Notes: generated by a model not told the origin, from the sequence alone. 64,000 bases of DNA from Alopecurus myosuroides (GCA_028641055.1 JAPCYS010003881.1:1-64000), one strand, 5' to 3'; shown: positions 41,512 to 56,443, numbered from the stretch's first letter. Translations and numbers: made by a program.

Positions 41512-44500
41512 GTCCGGTTCCGTCTTTTTCTACACCGGGGCTAGTGTATCTCCGGAGAGGGGACCCGGAGCGTCGGGATCCCACCTAAACCAATGTTTTG
41601 CCATGCCATGTGTGTTAGATTGTATCATGGGTGTTGTGTGCCAAAGATAGCATCACTCTCTGTGCCGGGGCCTCACCAACGTCGGATTCTCTCTCGCGGG
41701 TTCCAGGACTGCTCACACCCCGAAACTCCCGGATCTGACGTAACGGGGGGAATCTTGCATGTAGGTGGGCCCTACCATTGTCAAGGGTTCCTTGGGACTA
41801 ACATGACACAACCAAGCAACTAGTTCCACTTTGCTACCCACTTCCGGCTCACGCAGAGGGGGCTAGACGCCGGTTCCGTCTTTTTCTACACCGGGGCTAG
41901 TGTGTATCTCCGGAGAGGGGACCCGGAGCGTCGGGATCCCACCTAAACCAATGTTTTGCCATGCCATGTGTGTTAGATTGTATCATGGGTGTTGTGTGCC
42001 AAAGATAGCATCACTCTCTGTGCCGGGGCCTCACCGACGTCGGATTCTCTCTCGCGGGTTCCAGGACTGCTCACACCCCGAAACTCCGGATCTGACGTAA
42101 CGGGGGGAATCTTGCATGTAGGTGGGCCCTACCATTGTCAAGGGTGTTCCTTGGGACTAACATGACACAACCAAGCAACTAGTTCCACTTTGCTACCCAC
42201 TTCCAGCTCACGCAGAGGGGGCTAGACGCAGGTTCCGTCTTTTTCTACACCGGGGCTAGTGTATCTCCGGAGAGGGGACCCGAGCGTCGGGATCCCACCT
42301 AAACCAATGTTTTGCCATGCCATGTGTGTTAGATTGTATCATGGTGTTTGTGTGCCAAAGATAGCATCACTCTCTGTGCCGGGGCCTCACCGACGTCGGA
42401 TTCTCTCTCGCGGGTTCCAGGACTGCTCACACCCCGAAACTCCCGGATCTGACGTAACGGGGGGAATCTTGCATGTAGGTGGGCCCTACCATTGTCAAGG
42501 GTGTTACTTGGGACTAGCATGACACAACCAAGCAACTAGTTCCACTTTGCTACCCACTTCCGGCTCACGCAGAGGGGGCTAGACGCCGTTCCGTCTTTTT
42601 CTACACCGGGGCTAGTGTGTATCTCCGGAGAGGGACCCGGAGCGTCGGGATCCCACCTAAACCAATGTTTTGCCATGCCATGTGTGTTAGATTGTATCAT
42701 GGGTGTTGTGTGCCAAATATAGCATCACTCTCTGTGCCGGGGCCTCACCGACGTCGGATTCTCTCTCGCGGGTTCCAGGACTGCTCACACCCCCGAAACT
42801 CCCGGATCTGACGTAACGGGGGAATCTTGCATGTAGGTGGGCCCTACCATTGTCAAGGGTGTTCCTTGGACTAACATGACACAACCAAGCAACTAGTTCC
42901 ACTTTGCTACCCACTTCCGCTCACGCAGAGGGGGCTAGACGCAGGTTCCGTCTTTTTCTACACCGGGGCTAGTGTATCTCCGGAGAGGGACCCGGAGCGT
43001 CGGGATCCCACCTAAACCAATGTTTTGCCATGCCATGTGTGTTAGATTGTATCATGGGTGTTGTGTGCCAAAGATAGCATCACTCTCTGTGCCGGGGCCT
43101 CACCGACGTCGGATTCTCTCTCGCGGGTTCCAGGACTGCTCACACCCCGAAACTCCCGGATCTGACGTAACGGGGGGAATATTGCATGTAGGTGGGCCCT
43201 ACCATTGTCAAGGGTGTTACTTGGGACTAACATGACACAACCAAGCAACTAGTTCCACTTTGCTACCCACTTCCGGCTCACGCAGAGGGGGCTAGACGCA
43301 GGTTCCGTCTTTTTCTACACCGGGGCTAGTGTGTATCTCCGGAGAGGGGACCCGGAGCGTCGGGATCCCACCTAAACCAATGTTTTGCCATGCCATGTGT
43401 GTTAGATTGTATCATGGGTGTTGTGTGCCAAAGATAGCATCACTCTCTGTGCCGGGCCTCACCGACGTCGGATTCTCTCTCGCGGGTTCCAGGACTGCTC
43501 ACACCCCGAAACTCCCGGATCTGACGTAACGCGGGGAATCTTGCATGTAGGTGGGCCCTACCATTGTCAAGGTGTTCCTTGGGACTAACATGACACAACC
43601 AAGCAACTAGTTCCACTTTTCTACCCACTTCCGGCTCACGCAGAGGGGGCTAGACGCAGGTTCCGTCTTTTTCTACACTGGGGCTAGTGTGTATCTCCGG
43701 AGAGGGGACCCGGAGCGTCGGGATCCCACCTAAACCAATGTTTTGCCATGCCATGTGTGTTAGATTGTATCATGGGTGTTGTGTGCCAAAGATAGCATCA
43801 CTCTCTGTGCCGGGGCCTCACCGACGTCGGATTCTCTCTCGCGGATTCCAGGACTGCTCACACCCCGAAACTCCCGGATCTGACGTAACGGGGGGAATCT
43901 TGCAAGTAGGTGGGCCCTACCATTGTCAAGGGTGTTCCTTGGACTAACATGACACAACCAAGCAACTAGTTCCACTTTGCTACCCACTTCCGGCTCACGC
44001 AGAGGGGCTAGACGCAGGTTCCGTCTTTTTCTACACCGGGGCTAGTGTGTATCTCCGGAGAGGGACCCGGAGCGTCGGGATCCCACCTAAACCAATGTTT
44101 TGCCATGCCATGTGTGTTAGATTGTATCATGGGTGTTGTGTGCCAAAGATAGCATCACTCTCTGTGCCGGGGCCTCACCGACGTCGGATTCTCTCTCGCG
44201 GATTCCAGGACTGCTCACACCCCGAAACTCCCGGATCTGACGTAACGGGGGGAATCTTGCAAGTAGGTGGGCCCTACCATTGTCAAGGGTGTTCCTTGGA
44301 CTAACATGACACAACCAAGCAACTAGTTCCACTTTGCTACCCACTTCCGGCTCACGCAGAGGGGGCTAGACGCAGGTTCCGTCTTTTCTACACCGGGCTA
44401 GTGTGTATCTCCGGAGAGGGACCCGGAGCGTCGGATCCCACCTAAACCAATGTTTTGCCATGCCATGTGTGTTATATTGTATCATGGGTGTTGTGCCAAA

Positions 44501-47500
44501 GATACCATCACTCTCTGTGCCGGGGCCTCACCGACGTCGGATTCTCTCTCGCGGGTTCCAGGACTGCTCACACCCCGAAACTCCCGGATCTGACGTAACG
44601 GGGGAATCTTGCAAGTAGGTGGGCCCTACCATTGTCAAGGGTTTCCTTGGGACTAACATGACACAACCAAGCAACTAGTTCCACTTTGCTACCCACTTCC
44701 GGCTCATGCAGAGGGGGCTAGACGCCGGTTCCGTCTTTTTCTACACCGGGGCTAGTGTATCTCCGGAGAGGGGACCCGAGCGTCGGGATCCCACCTAAAC
44801 CAATGTTTTGCCATGCCATGTGTGTTAGAGTGTATCATGGGTGTTGTGTGCCAAAGATAGCATCACTCTCTGTGCCGGGGCCTCACCGACGTCGGATTCT
44901 CTCTCGCGGGTTCCAGGACTGCTCACACCCCGAAACTCCCGGATCTGACGTAACGGGGGGAATCTTGCAAGTAGGTGGGCCCTACCATTGTCAAGGGTGT
45001 TCCTTGGGACTAACATGACACAACCAAGCAACTAGTTCCACTTTGCTACCCACTTCCGGCTCACGCAGAGGGGCTGTACGCCGGTTCCGTCTTTTTCTAC
45101 ACCGGGGCTAGTGTATCTCCGAGAGGGGACCCGGAGCGTCAGGATCCCACATAAACCAATGTTTTGCCATGCCATGTGTGTTAGATTGTATCATGGGTGT
45201 TGTGTGCAAAAGATACCATCACTCTCTGTGCCGGGGCCTCACCGACGTCAGATTCTCTCTCGCGGGTTCCAGGACTGCTCACACCCCGAAACTCCCGGAT
45301 CTGACGTAACGGGGGGAATCTTGCAAGTAGGTGGGCCCTACCATTGTCAAGGGTGTTCCTTGGGACTAACATGACACAACCAAGCAACTAGTTCCACTTT
45401 GCTACCCACTTCCGGCTCACGCAGAGGGGGCTAGACGCAGGTTCCGTCTTTTTCTACACCGGGGCTAGTGTATGTCCGGAGAGGGACCCGGAGCGTCGGG
45501 ATCCCACCTAAACCAATGTTTTGCCATGCCATGTGTGTTAGATTGTATCATGGGTGTTGTGTGCCAAATATACCATCACTCTCTGTGCCGGGCCTCACCG
45601 ACGTCGGATTCTCTCTCGCGGGTTCCAGGACTGCTCACACCCCGAAACTCCCGATCCGACGTAACGGGGGAATCTTGCAAGTAGGTGGGCCCTACCATTG
45701 TCAAGGTGTTCCTTGGGACTAACATGACACAACCAAGCAACTAGTTCCACTTTGCTACCCACTTCCGGCTCACGCAGAGGGGGCTAGACGCAGGTTCCGT
45801 CTTTTTCTACACCGGGGCTAGTGTATCTCCGGAGAGGGGACCCGGAGCGTCGGGATCCCACCTAAACCAATGTTTTGCATGCCATGTGTGTTTAGAGTGT
45901 ATCATGGGTGTTGTGTGCCAAAGATACCATCACTCTCTGTGCCGGGCCTCACCGACGTCGGATTCTCTCTCGCGGGTTCCAGACTGCTCACACCCCGAAA
46001 CTCCCGGATCTGACGTAACGGGGGGAATCTTGCAAGTAGGTGGCCCTACCATTGTCAAGGGTGTTTCCTTGGGACTAACATGACACAACCAAGCAACTAG
46101 TTCCACTTTGCTACCCACATCCGGCTCATGCAGAGGGGGCTGTACGCCGGTTCCGTCTTTTTCTACACCGGGGCTAGTGTATCTCCGGAGAGGGGACCCG
46201 GAGCGTCGGGATCCCACCTAAACCAATGTTTTGCCATGACATGTGTGTTAGATTGTATCATGGGTGTTGTGTGCCAAAGATAGCATCACTCTCTGTGCCG
46301 GGGCCTCACCGACGTCGGATTCTCTCTCGCGGTTCGAGGACTGCTCACACCCCGAAACTTCCGATCTGACGTAACGGGGGAATCTTGCAAGTAGGTTGGC
46401 CCTACCATTGTCAAGGGTGTTCCTTGGGACTAACATTACACAACCAAGCAACTAGTTCCACTTTGCTACCCACATTCCGGCTCACGCAGAGGGGCTAGAC
46501 GCCGGTTCCGTCTTTTTCTACACCGGGGCTAGTGTATCTCCGAGAGGGGACCCGGAGCGTCGGGATCCCACCTAAACCAATGTTTTGCCATGCCATGTGT
46601 GTTAGATTGTATCATGGGTGTTGTGTGCCAAAGATAGCATCACTCTCTGTGCCGGGGCCTCACCGACGTCGGATTCTCTCTCGCGGGTTCCAGACTGCTC
46701 ACACCCCGAAACCTCCGGATCTGACGTAACGGGGGGAATCTTGCATGTAGGTGGGCCCTACCATTGTCAAGGGTGTTCCTTGGGACTAACATGACACAAC
46801 CAAGCAACTAGTTCCACTTTGCTACCCACTTCCGGCTCACGCAGAGGGGCTAGACGCCGGTTCCGTCTTTTTCTACACCAGGGCTAGTGTGTATCTCCGG
46901 AGAGGGGACCCGAGCGTCGGGATCCCACCTAAACCAATGTTTTGCCATGCCATGTGTGTTAGATTTTATCATGGGTGTTGTGTGCCAAAGATAGCATCAC
47001 TCTCTGTGCCGGGGCCTCACCGACGTCGGATTCTCTCTCGCGGTTCCAGGACTGCTCACACCCCGAAACTCCCGGATCTGACGTAACGGGGGGAATCTTG
47101 CATGTAGGTGGGCCCTACCATTGTCAAGGGTGTTCCTTGGGACTAACATGACACAACCAAGCAACTAGTTCCACTTTGCTACCCACTTCCGGCTCACGCA
47201 GAGGGGGCTAGACGCAGGTTCCGTCTTTTTCTACACCGGGCTAGTGTGTATCTCCGAGAGGGGACCCGGAGCGTCGGGATCCCACCTAAACCATTGTTTT
47301 TCCATGCCATGTGTGTTAGATTGTATAATGTGTGTTGTGTGCCAAAGATAGCATCACTCTCTGTGCCGGGGCCTCACCGACGTCGGATTCTCTCTCGCGG
47401 GTTCCAGGACTGCTCACACCCCGAAACTCCCGGATCTGACGTAACGGGGGAATCTTGCAAGTAGGTGGGCCCTACCATTGTCAAGGGTGTTCCTTGGACT

Positions 47501-50500
47501 AACATGACACAACCAAGCAACTAGTTCCACTTTGCTACCCACTTCCGGCTCACGCAGAGGGGGCTAGACGTCGGTTCCGTCTTTTTCTACACCGGGGCTA
47601 GTGTATCTCCGGAGAGGGGACCCGAGCGTCGGGATCCCACCTAAACAAATGTTTTGCCATGCCATGTGTGTTAGATTGTATCATGGTGTTGTGTGCCAAA
47701 GATACCATCACTCTCTGTGCCGGGGCCTCACCGACGTCGATTCTCTCTCGCGGGTTCCAGGACTGCTCACACCCCGAAACTCCCGGATCTGACGTAACGG
47801 GGGGAATCTTGCAAGTAGGTGGGCCCTACCATTGTCAAGGGTGTTCCTTGGGACTAACATGACACAACCAAGCAACTAGTTCCACTTTGCTACCCACTTC
47901 CGGCTCACGCAGAGGGGCTAGACGTCGGTTCCGTCTTTTTCTACACGGGGCTAGTGTATCTCCGGAGAGGGGACCCGGAGCGTCGGGATCCCACCGAAAC
48001 CAATGTTTTGCCATGCCATGTGTGCTAGATTGTATCATGGGTGTTGTGCCAAAGATAGCATCACTCTCTGTGCCGGGGCCTCACCGACGTCGGATTCTCT
48101 CTCGCGGGTTCCAGGACTGCTCACACCCCGAAACTCCCGGATCTGACGTAACGGGGGGAATCTTGCATGTAGGTGGGCCCTACCATTGTCAAGTGTGTCC
48201 TTGGGACTAACATGACACAACCAAGCAACTAGTTCCACTTTGCTACCCACTTCCGGCTCACGCAGAGGGGGCTAGACGCCGGTTCCGTCTTTTTCTACAC
48301 CGGGGCTAGTGTATCTCCGGAGAGGGGACCCGGAGCGTCGGGATCCCACCTAAACCAATGTTTTGCCATGCCATGTGTGCTAGATTGTATCATGGGTGTT
48401 GTGTGCCAAAGATAGCATCACTCTCTGTGCCGGGGCCTCACCGACGTCGGATTCTCTCTCTCGGGTTCCAGGACTGCTCACACCCCGAAACTCCCGGATC
48501 TGACGTAACGGGGGGAATCTTGCAAGTAGGTGGGCCCTACCATTGTCAAGTGTCCCTTGGGACTAACATGACACAACCAAGCAACTAGTTCCACTTTGCT
48601 ACCCACTTCCGGCTCACGCAGAGGGGGCTAGACGCCGGTTCCGTCTTTTTCTACACCGGGGCTAGTGTATCTCCGGAGAGGGGACCCGGAGCGTCGGGAT
48701 CCCACCTAAACCAATGTTTTGCCATGCCATGTGTGCTAGATTGTATCATGGGTGTTGTGTGCCAAAGATAGCATCACTCTCTGTGCCGGGGCCTCACCGA
48801 CGTCGGATTCTCTCTCTCGGGGTTCCAGGACTGCTCACACCCCGAAACTCCCGGATCTGACGTAACGGGGGGAATCTTGCATAGGTGGGCCCTACCATTG
48901 TCAAGGGTGTCCCTTGGGACTAACATGACACAACCAAGCAACTAGTTCCACTTTGCTACCCACTTCCGGCTCACGCAGAGGGGGCTAGACGCCGGTTCCG
49001 TCTTTTTCTACACCGGGGCTAGTGTATCTCCGGAGAGGGGACCCGGAGCGTCGGGATCCCACCTAAACCAATGTTTTGCCATGCCATGTGTGCTAGATTG
49101 TATCATGGGTGTTGTGTGCCAAAGATAGCATCACTCTCTGTGCCGGGGCCTCACCGACGTCGGATTCTCTCTCGCGGGTTCCAGGACTGCTCACACCCCG
49201 AAACTCCCGGATCTGACGTAACGGGGGGAATCTTGCAAGTAGGTGGGCCCTACCATTGTCAAGTGTGTCCTTGGGACTAACATGACACAACCAAGCAACT
49301 AGTTCCACTTTGCTACCCACTTCCGGCTCACGCAGAGGGGGCTAGACGCCGGTTCCGTCTTTTTCTACACCGGGGCTAGTGTATCTCCGGAGAGGGGACC
49401 CGGAGCGTCGGGATCCCACCTAAACCAATGTTTTGCCATGCCATGTGTGCTAGATTGTATCATGGGTGTTGTGTGCCAAAGATACCATCACTCTCTGTGC
49501 CGGGGCCTCACCGACGTCGGATTCTCTCTCTCGGGTTCCAGGACTGCTCACACCCCGAAACTCCCGGATCTGACGTAACGGGGGGAATCTTGCAAGTAGG
49601 TGGGCCCTACCATTGTCAAGTGTGTCCTTGGGACTAACATGACACAACCAAGCAACTAGTTCCACTTTGCTACCCACTTCCGGCTCACGCAGAGGGGGCT
49701 AGACGCCGGTTCCGTCTTTTTCTACACCGGGGCTAGTGTATCTCCGGAGAGGGGACCCGGAGCGTCGGGATCCCACCTAAACCAATGTTTTGCCATGCCA
49801 TGTGTGCTAGATTGTATCATGGGTGTTGTGTGCCAAAGATAGCATCACTCTCTGTGCCGGGGCCTCACCGACGTCGGATTCTCTCTCGCGGGTTCCAGGA
49901 CTGCTCACACCCCGAAACTCCCGGATCTGACGTAACGGGGGGAATCTTGCAAGTAGGTGGGCCCTACCATTGTCAAGGGTGTCCCTTGGGACTAACATGA
50001 CACAACCAAGCAACTAGTTCCACTTTGCTACCCACTTCCGGCTCACGCAGAGGGGGCTAGACGCCGGTTCCGTCTTTTTCTACACCGGGGCTAGTGTATC
50101 TCCGGAGAGGGGACCCGGAGCGTCGGGATCCCACCTAAACCAATGTTTTGCCATGCCATGTGTGCTAGATTGTATCATGGGTGTTGTGTGCCAAAGATAG
50201 CATCACTCTCTGTGCCGGGGCCTCACCGACGTCGGATTCTCTCTCTCGGGTTCCAGGACTGCTCACACCCCGAAACTCCCGGATCTGACGTAACGGGGGG
50301 AATCTTGCATGTAGGTGGGCCCTACCATTGTCAAGTGTGTTCCTTGGGACTAACATGACACAACCAAGCAACTAGTTCCACTTTGCTACCCACTTCCGGC
50401 TCACGCAGAGGGGGCTAGACGCCGGTTCCGTCTTTTTCTACACCGGGGCTAGTGTATCTCCGGAGAGGGGACCCGGAGCGTCGGGATCCCACCTAAACCA

Positions 50501-53500
50501 ATGTTTTGCCATGCCATGTGTGCTAGATTGTATCATGGGTGTTGTGTGCCAAAGATACCATCACTCTCTGTGCCGGGGCCTCACCGACGTCGGATTCTCT
50601 CTCTCGGGGTTCCAGGACTGCTCACACCCCGAAACTCCCGGATCTGACGTAACGGGGGGAATCTTGCAAGTAGGTGGGCCCTACCATTGTCAAGGGTGTC
50701 CCTTGGGACTAACATGACACAACCAAGCAACTAGTTCCACTTTGCTACCCACTTCCGGCTCACGCAGAGGGGGCTAGACGCCGGTTCCGTCTTTTTCTAC
50801 ACCGGGGCTAGTGTATCTCCGGAGAGGGGACCCGGAGCGTCGGGATCCCACCTAAACCAATGTTTTGCCATGCCATGTGTGCTAGATTGTATCATGGGTG
50901 TTGTGTGCCAAAGATAGCATCACTCTCTGTGCCGGGGCCTCACCGACGTCGGATTCTCTCTCTCGGGTTCCAGGACTGCTCACACCCCGAAACTCCCGGA
51001 TCTGACGTAACGGGGGGAATCTTGCAAGTAGGTGGGCCCTACCATTGTCAAGGGTGTCCCTTGGGACTAACATGACACAACCAAGCAACTAGTTCCACTT
51101 TGCTACCCACTTCCGGCTCACGCAGAGGGGGCTAGACGCCGGTTCCGTCTTTTTCTACACCGGGGCTAGTGTATCTCCGGAGAGGGGACCCGGAGCGTCG
51201 GGATCCCACCTAAACCAATGTTTTGCCATGCCATGTGTGCTAGATTGTATCATGGGTGTTGTGTGCCAAAGATAGCATCACTCTCTGTGCCGGGGCCTCA
51301 CCGACGTCGGATTCTCTCTCGCGGGTTCCAGGACTGCTCACACCCCGAAACTCCCGGATCTGACGTAACGGGGGGAATCTTGCATGTAGGTGGGCCCTAC
51401 CATTGTCAAGTGTGTTCCTTGGGACTAACATGACACAACCAAGCAACTAGTTCCACTTTGCTACCCACTTCCGGCTCACGCAGAGGGGGCTAGACGCCGG
51501 TTCCGTCTTTTTCTACACCGGGGCTAGTGTATCTCCGGAGAGGGGACCCGGAGCGTCGGGATCCCACCTAAACCAATGTTTTGCCATGCCATGTGTGCTA
51601 GATTGTATCATGGGTGTTGTGTGCCAAAGATAGCATCACTCTCTGTGCCGGGGCCTCACCGACGTCGGATTCTCTCTCTCGGGTTCCAGGACTGCTCACA
51701 CCCCGAAACTCCCGGATCTGACGTAACGGGGGGAATCTTGCAAGTAGGTGGGCCCTACCATTGTCAAGTGTGTTCCTTGGGACTAACATGACACAACCAA
51801 GCAACTAGTTCCACTTTGCTACCCACTTCCGGCTCACGCAGAGGGGGCTAGACGCCGGTTCCGTCTTTTTCTACACCGGGGCTAGTGTATCTCCGGAGAG
51901 GGGACCCGGAGCGTCGGGATCCCACCTAAACCAATGTTTTGCCATGCCATGTGTGCTAGATTGTATCATGGGTGTTGTGTGCCAAAGATACCATCACTCT
52001 CTGTGCCGGGGCCTCACCGACGTCGGATTCTCTCTCGCGGGTTCCAGGACTGCTCACACCCCGAAACTCCCGGATCTGACGTAACGGGGGGAATCTTGCA
52101 AGTAGGTGGGCCCTACCATTGTCAAGTGTGTCCCTTGGGACTAACATGACACAACCAAGCAACTAGTTCCACTTTGCTACCCACTTCCGGCTCACGCAGA
52201 GGGGGCTAGACGCCGGTTCCGTCTTTTTCTACACCGGGGCTAGTGTATCTCCGGAGAGGGGACCCGGAGCGTCGGGATCCCACCTAAACCAATGTTTTGC
52301 CATGCCATGTGTGCTAGATTGTATCATGGGTGTTGTGTGCCAAAGATAGCATCACTCTCTGTGCCGGGGCCTCACCGACGTCGGATTCTCTCTCGCGGGT
52401 TCCAGGACTGCTCACACCCCGAAACTCCGGATCTGACGTAACGGGGGGAATCTTGCATGTAGGTGGGCCCTACCATTGTCAAGTGTGTTCCTTGGGAAAC
52501 ATGACACAACCAAGCAACTAGTTCCACTTTGCTACCCACTTCCGGCTCACGCAGAGGGGGCTAGACGCCGGTTCCGTCTTTTTCTACACCGGGGCTAGTG
52601 TATCTCCGGAGAGGGGACCCGGAGCGTCGGGATCCCACCTAAACCAATGTTTTGCCATGCCATGTGTGTTAGATTGTATCATGGGTGTTGTGCCAAAGAT
52701 AATCACTCTCTGTGCCGGGGCCTCACCGACGTCGGATTCTCTCTCGCGGTTCCAGGACTGCTCACACCCCGAAACTCCCGGATCTGACGTAACGGGGGGA
52801 ATCTTGCATGTAGGTGGGCCCTACCATTGTCAAGTGTGTTCCTTGGGACTAACATGACACAACCAAGCAACTAGTTCCACTTTGCTACCCACTTCCGGCT
52901 CACGCAGAGGGGGCTAGACGCCGGTTCCGTCTTTTTCTACACCGGGGCTAGTGTATCTCCGGAGAGGGGACCCGGAGCGTCGGGATCCCACCTAAACCAA
53001 TGTTTTGCCATGCCATGTGTGCTAGATTGTATCATGGGTGTTGTGTGCCAAAGATAGCATCACTCTCTGTGCCGGGGCCTCACCGACGTCGGATTCTCTC
53101 TCGCGGGTTCCAGGACTGCTCACACCCCGAAACTCCCGGATCTGACGTAACGGGGGGAATCTTGCAAGTAGGTGGGCCCTACCATTGTCAAGGGTGTCCC
53201 TTGGGACTAACATGACACAACCAAGCAACTAGTTCCACTTTGCTACCCACTTCCGGCTCACGCAGAGGGGGCTAGACGCCGGTTCCGTCTTTTTCTACAC
53301 CGGGGCTAGTGTATCTCCGGAGAGGGGACCCGGAGCGTCGGATCCCACCTAAACCAATGTTTTGCCATGCCATGTGTGCTAGATTGTATCATGGGTGTTG
53401 TGTTCCAAAGATAGCATCACTCTCTGTGCCGGGGCCTCACCGACGTCGGATTCTCTCTCTCGGGTTCCAGGACTGCTCACACCCCGAAACTCCCGGATCT

Positions 53501-56407
53501 GACGTAACGGGGGGAATCTTGCATGTAGGTGGGCCCTACCATTGTCAAGTGTGTTCCTTGGGACTAACATGACACAACCAAGCAACTAGTTCCACTTTGC
53601 TACCCACTTCCGGCTCACGCAGAGGGGGCTAGACGCCGGTTCCGTCTTTTTCTACACCGGGGCTAGTGTATCTCCGGAGAGGGGACCCGGAGCGTCGGGA
53701 TCCCACCTAAACCAATGTTTTGCCATGCCATGTGTTAGATTGTATCATGGGTGTTGTGTTCCAAAGATAGCATCACTCTCTGTGCCGGGGCCTCACCGAC
53801 GTCGGATTCTCTCTCGCGGGTTCCAGGACTGCTCACACCCCGAAACTCCCGGATCTGACGTAACGGGGGGAATCATGTAGGTGGGCCCTACCATTGTCAA
53901 GTGTGTTCCTTGGGACTAACATGACACAACCAAGCAACTAGTTCCACTTTGCTACCCACTTCCGGCTCACGCAGAGGGGGCTAGACGCCGGTTCCGTCTT
54001 TTTCTACACCGGGGCTAGTGTATCTCCGGAGAGGGGACCCGGAGCGTCGGGATCCCACCTAAACCAATGTTTTGCCATGCCATGTGTGCTAGATTGTATC
54101 ATGGGTGTTGTGTGCCAAAGATAGCATCACTCTCTGTGCCGGGGCCTCACCGACGTCGGATTCTCTCTCTCGGGTTCCAGGACTGCTCACCCCCGAAACT
54201 CCCGGATCTGACGTAACGGGGGGAATCTTGCAAGTAGGTGGGCCCTACCATTGTCAAGGGTGTCCCTTGGGACTAACATGACACAACCAAGCAACTAGTT
54301 CCACTTTGCTACCCACTTCCGGCTCACGCAGAGGGGGCTAGACGCCGGTTCCGTCTTTTTCTACACCGGGGCTAGTGTATCTCCGGAGAGGGGACCCGGA
54401 GCGTCGGGATCCCACCTAAACCAATGTTTTGCCATGCCATGTGTGCTAGATTGTATCATGGGTGTTGTGTTCCAAAGATAGCATCACTCTCTGTGCCGGG
54501 GCCTCACCGACGTCGGATTCTCTCTCTCGGGTTCCAGGACTGCTCACACCCCGAAACTCCCGGATCTGACGTAACGGGGGAATCTTGCATGTAGGTGGGC
54601 CCTACCATTGTCAAGTGTGTTCCTTGGGACTAACATGACACAACCAAGCAACTAGTTCCACTTTGCTACCCACTTCCGGCTCACGCAGAGGGGGCTAGAC
54701 GCCGGTTCCGTCTTTTTCTACACCGGGGCTAGTGTATCTCCGGAGAGGGGACCCGGAGCGTCGGGATCCCACCTAAACCAATGTTTTGCCATGCCATGTG
54801 TGCTAGATTGTATCATGGGTGTTGTGCCAAAGATAGCATCACTCTCTGTGCCGGGGCCTCACCGACGTCGGATTCTCTCTCGGGTTCCAGGACTGCTCAC
54901 ACCCCGAAACTCCCGGATCTGACGTAACGGGGGGAATCTTGCAAGTAGGTGGGCCCTACCATTGTCAAGTGTCCCTTGGGACTAACATGACACAACCAAG
55001 CAACTAGTTCCACTTTGCTACCCACTTCCGGCTCACGCAGAGGGGGCTAGACGCCGGTTCCGTCTTTTTCTACACCGGGGCTAGTGTATCTCCGGAGAGG
55101 GGACCCGGAGCGTCGGGATCCCACCTAAACCAATGTTTTGCCATGCCATGTGTGCTAGATTGTATCATGGGTGTTGTGTGCCAAAGATAGCATCACTCTC
55201 TGTGCCGGGGCCTCACCGACGTCGGATTCTCTCTCTCGGGTTCCAGGACTGCTCACACCCCGAAACTCCCGGATCTGACGTAACGGGGGGAATCTTGCAA
55301 GTAGGTGGGCCCTACCATTGTCAAGGGTGTCCTTGGGACTAACATGACACAACCAAGCAACTAGTTCCACTTTGCTACCCACTTCCGGCTCACGCAGAGG
55401 GGCTAGACGCCGGTTCCGTCTTTTTCTACACCGGGGCTAGTGTATCTCCGGAGAGGGGACCCGGAGCGTCGGGATCCCACCTAAACCAATGTTTTGCCAT
55501 GCCATGTGTGCTAGATTGTATCATGTGTTGTGTGCCAAAGATAGCATCACTCTCTGTGCCGGGGCCTCACCGACGTCGGATTCTCTCTCGCGGGTTCCAG
55601 GACTGCTCACACCCCGAAACTCCCGGATCTGACGTAACGGGGGGAATCTTGCATGTAGGTGGGCCCTACCATTGTCAAGTGTGTCCCTTGGGACTAACAT
55701 GACACAACCAAGCAACTAGTTCCACTTTGCTACCCACTTCCGGCTCACGCAGAGGGGGCTAGACGCCGGTTCCGTCTTTTTCTACACCGGGGCTAGTGTA
55801 TCTCCGGAGAGGGGACCCGGAGCGTCGGGATCCCACCTAAACCAATGTTTTGCCATGCCATGTGTGTTAGATTGTATCATGTGTTGTGTGCCAAAGATAG
55901 CATCACTCTCTGTGCCGGGGCCTCACCGACGTCGGATTCTCTCTCGCGGTTCCAGGACTGCTCACACCCCGAAACTCCCGGATCTGACGTAACGGGGGGA
56001 ATCTTGCATGTAGGTGGGCCCTACCATTGTCAAGTGTGTTCCTTGGGAAACATGACACAACCAAGCAACTAGTTCCACTTTGCTACCCACTTCCGGCTCA
56101 CGCAGAGGGGGCTGACGCCGGTTCCGTCTTTTTCTACACCGGGGCTAGTGTATCTCCGGAGAGGGGACCGGAGCGTCGGGATCCCACCTAAACCAATGTT
56201 TTGCCATGCCATGTGTGCTAGATTGTATCATGGGTGTTGTGTGCCAAAGATAGCATCACTCTCTGTGCCGGGGCCTCACCGACGTCGGATTCTCTCTCTC
56301 GGGTTCCAAAACTGCTCACACCCCGAAACTTCCCGGATCTGACGTAACGGGGGGAATCTTGCAAGTAGGTGGGCCCTACCATTGTCAAGGGTGTCCCTTG
56401 GGACTAA
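41512..56407 (+). repeat. Satellite array, 358-bp unit, about 42 copies
   Basis: Head-to-tail units, counted by their TGTTTTGCCATGCCATGTG block at 41,593, then every 350-359 bp to 56,194 (mean 356 bp). Right-hand units are mostly exactly 358 bp (for example 50,860, 51,218, 51,576, 51,934). Other landmarks are CCGTCTTTTTCTACACCGG, CTCACCGACGTCGGATTCTC, GATCTGACGTAACGGGGGG and CAACTAGTTCCACTTTGC. Left-hand units (to about 48 kb) carry many one-base indels in G runs and read GTGTTAGATTG; from 48.0 kb most read GTGCTAGATTG. Paired variants (GATAGCAT/GATACCAT, GCATGTAGG/GCAAGTAGG, CGCGGGTT/CTCGGGTT) are mixed along the array. The similar 60-87-codon frames in the units are by-products of repetition. 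Confidence 0.97.
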
Positions 56408-56443
56408 GCGGCCCAAACAAACGCAAAATGAAAACAGGCGAAA

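Noticed and set aside
41593..56342. About forty similar 60-87-codon ORFs on both strands of the satellite
   Set aside because: The unit is 358 bp, not a multiple of three, so frames cannot join. Both strands give equally 'conserved' ORFs because the DNA is repeated. No promoter, splice or codon evidence.
41512..56407. Array considered as a CRISPR or rDNA intergenic spacer
   Set aside because: Units are 358 bp without spacers, in a plant genome, and no rRNA sequence is nearby.
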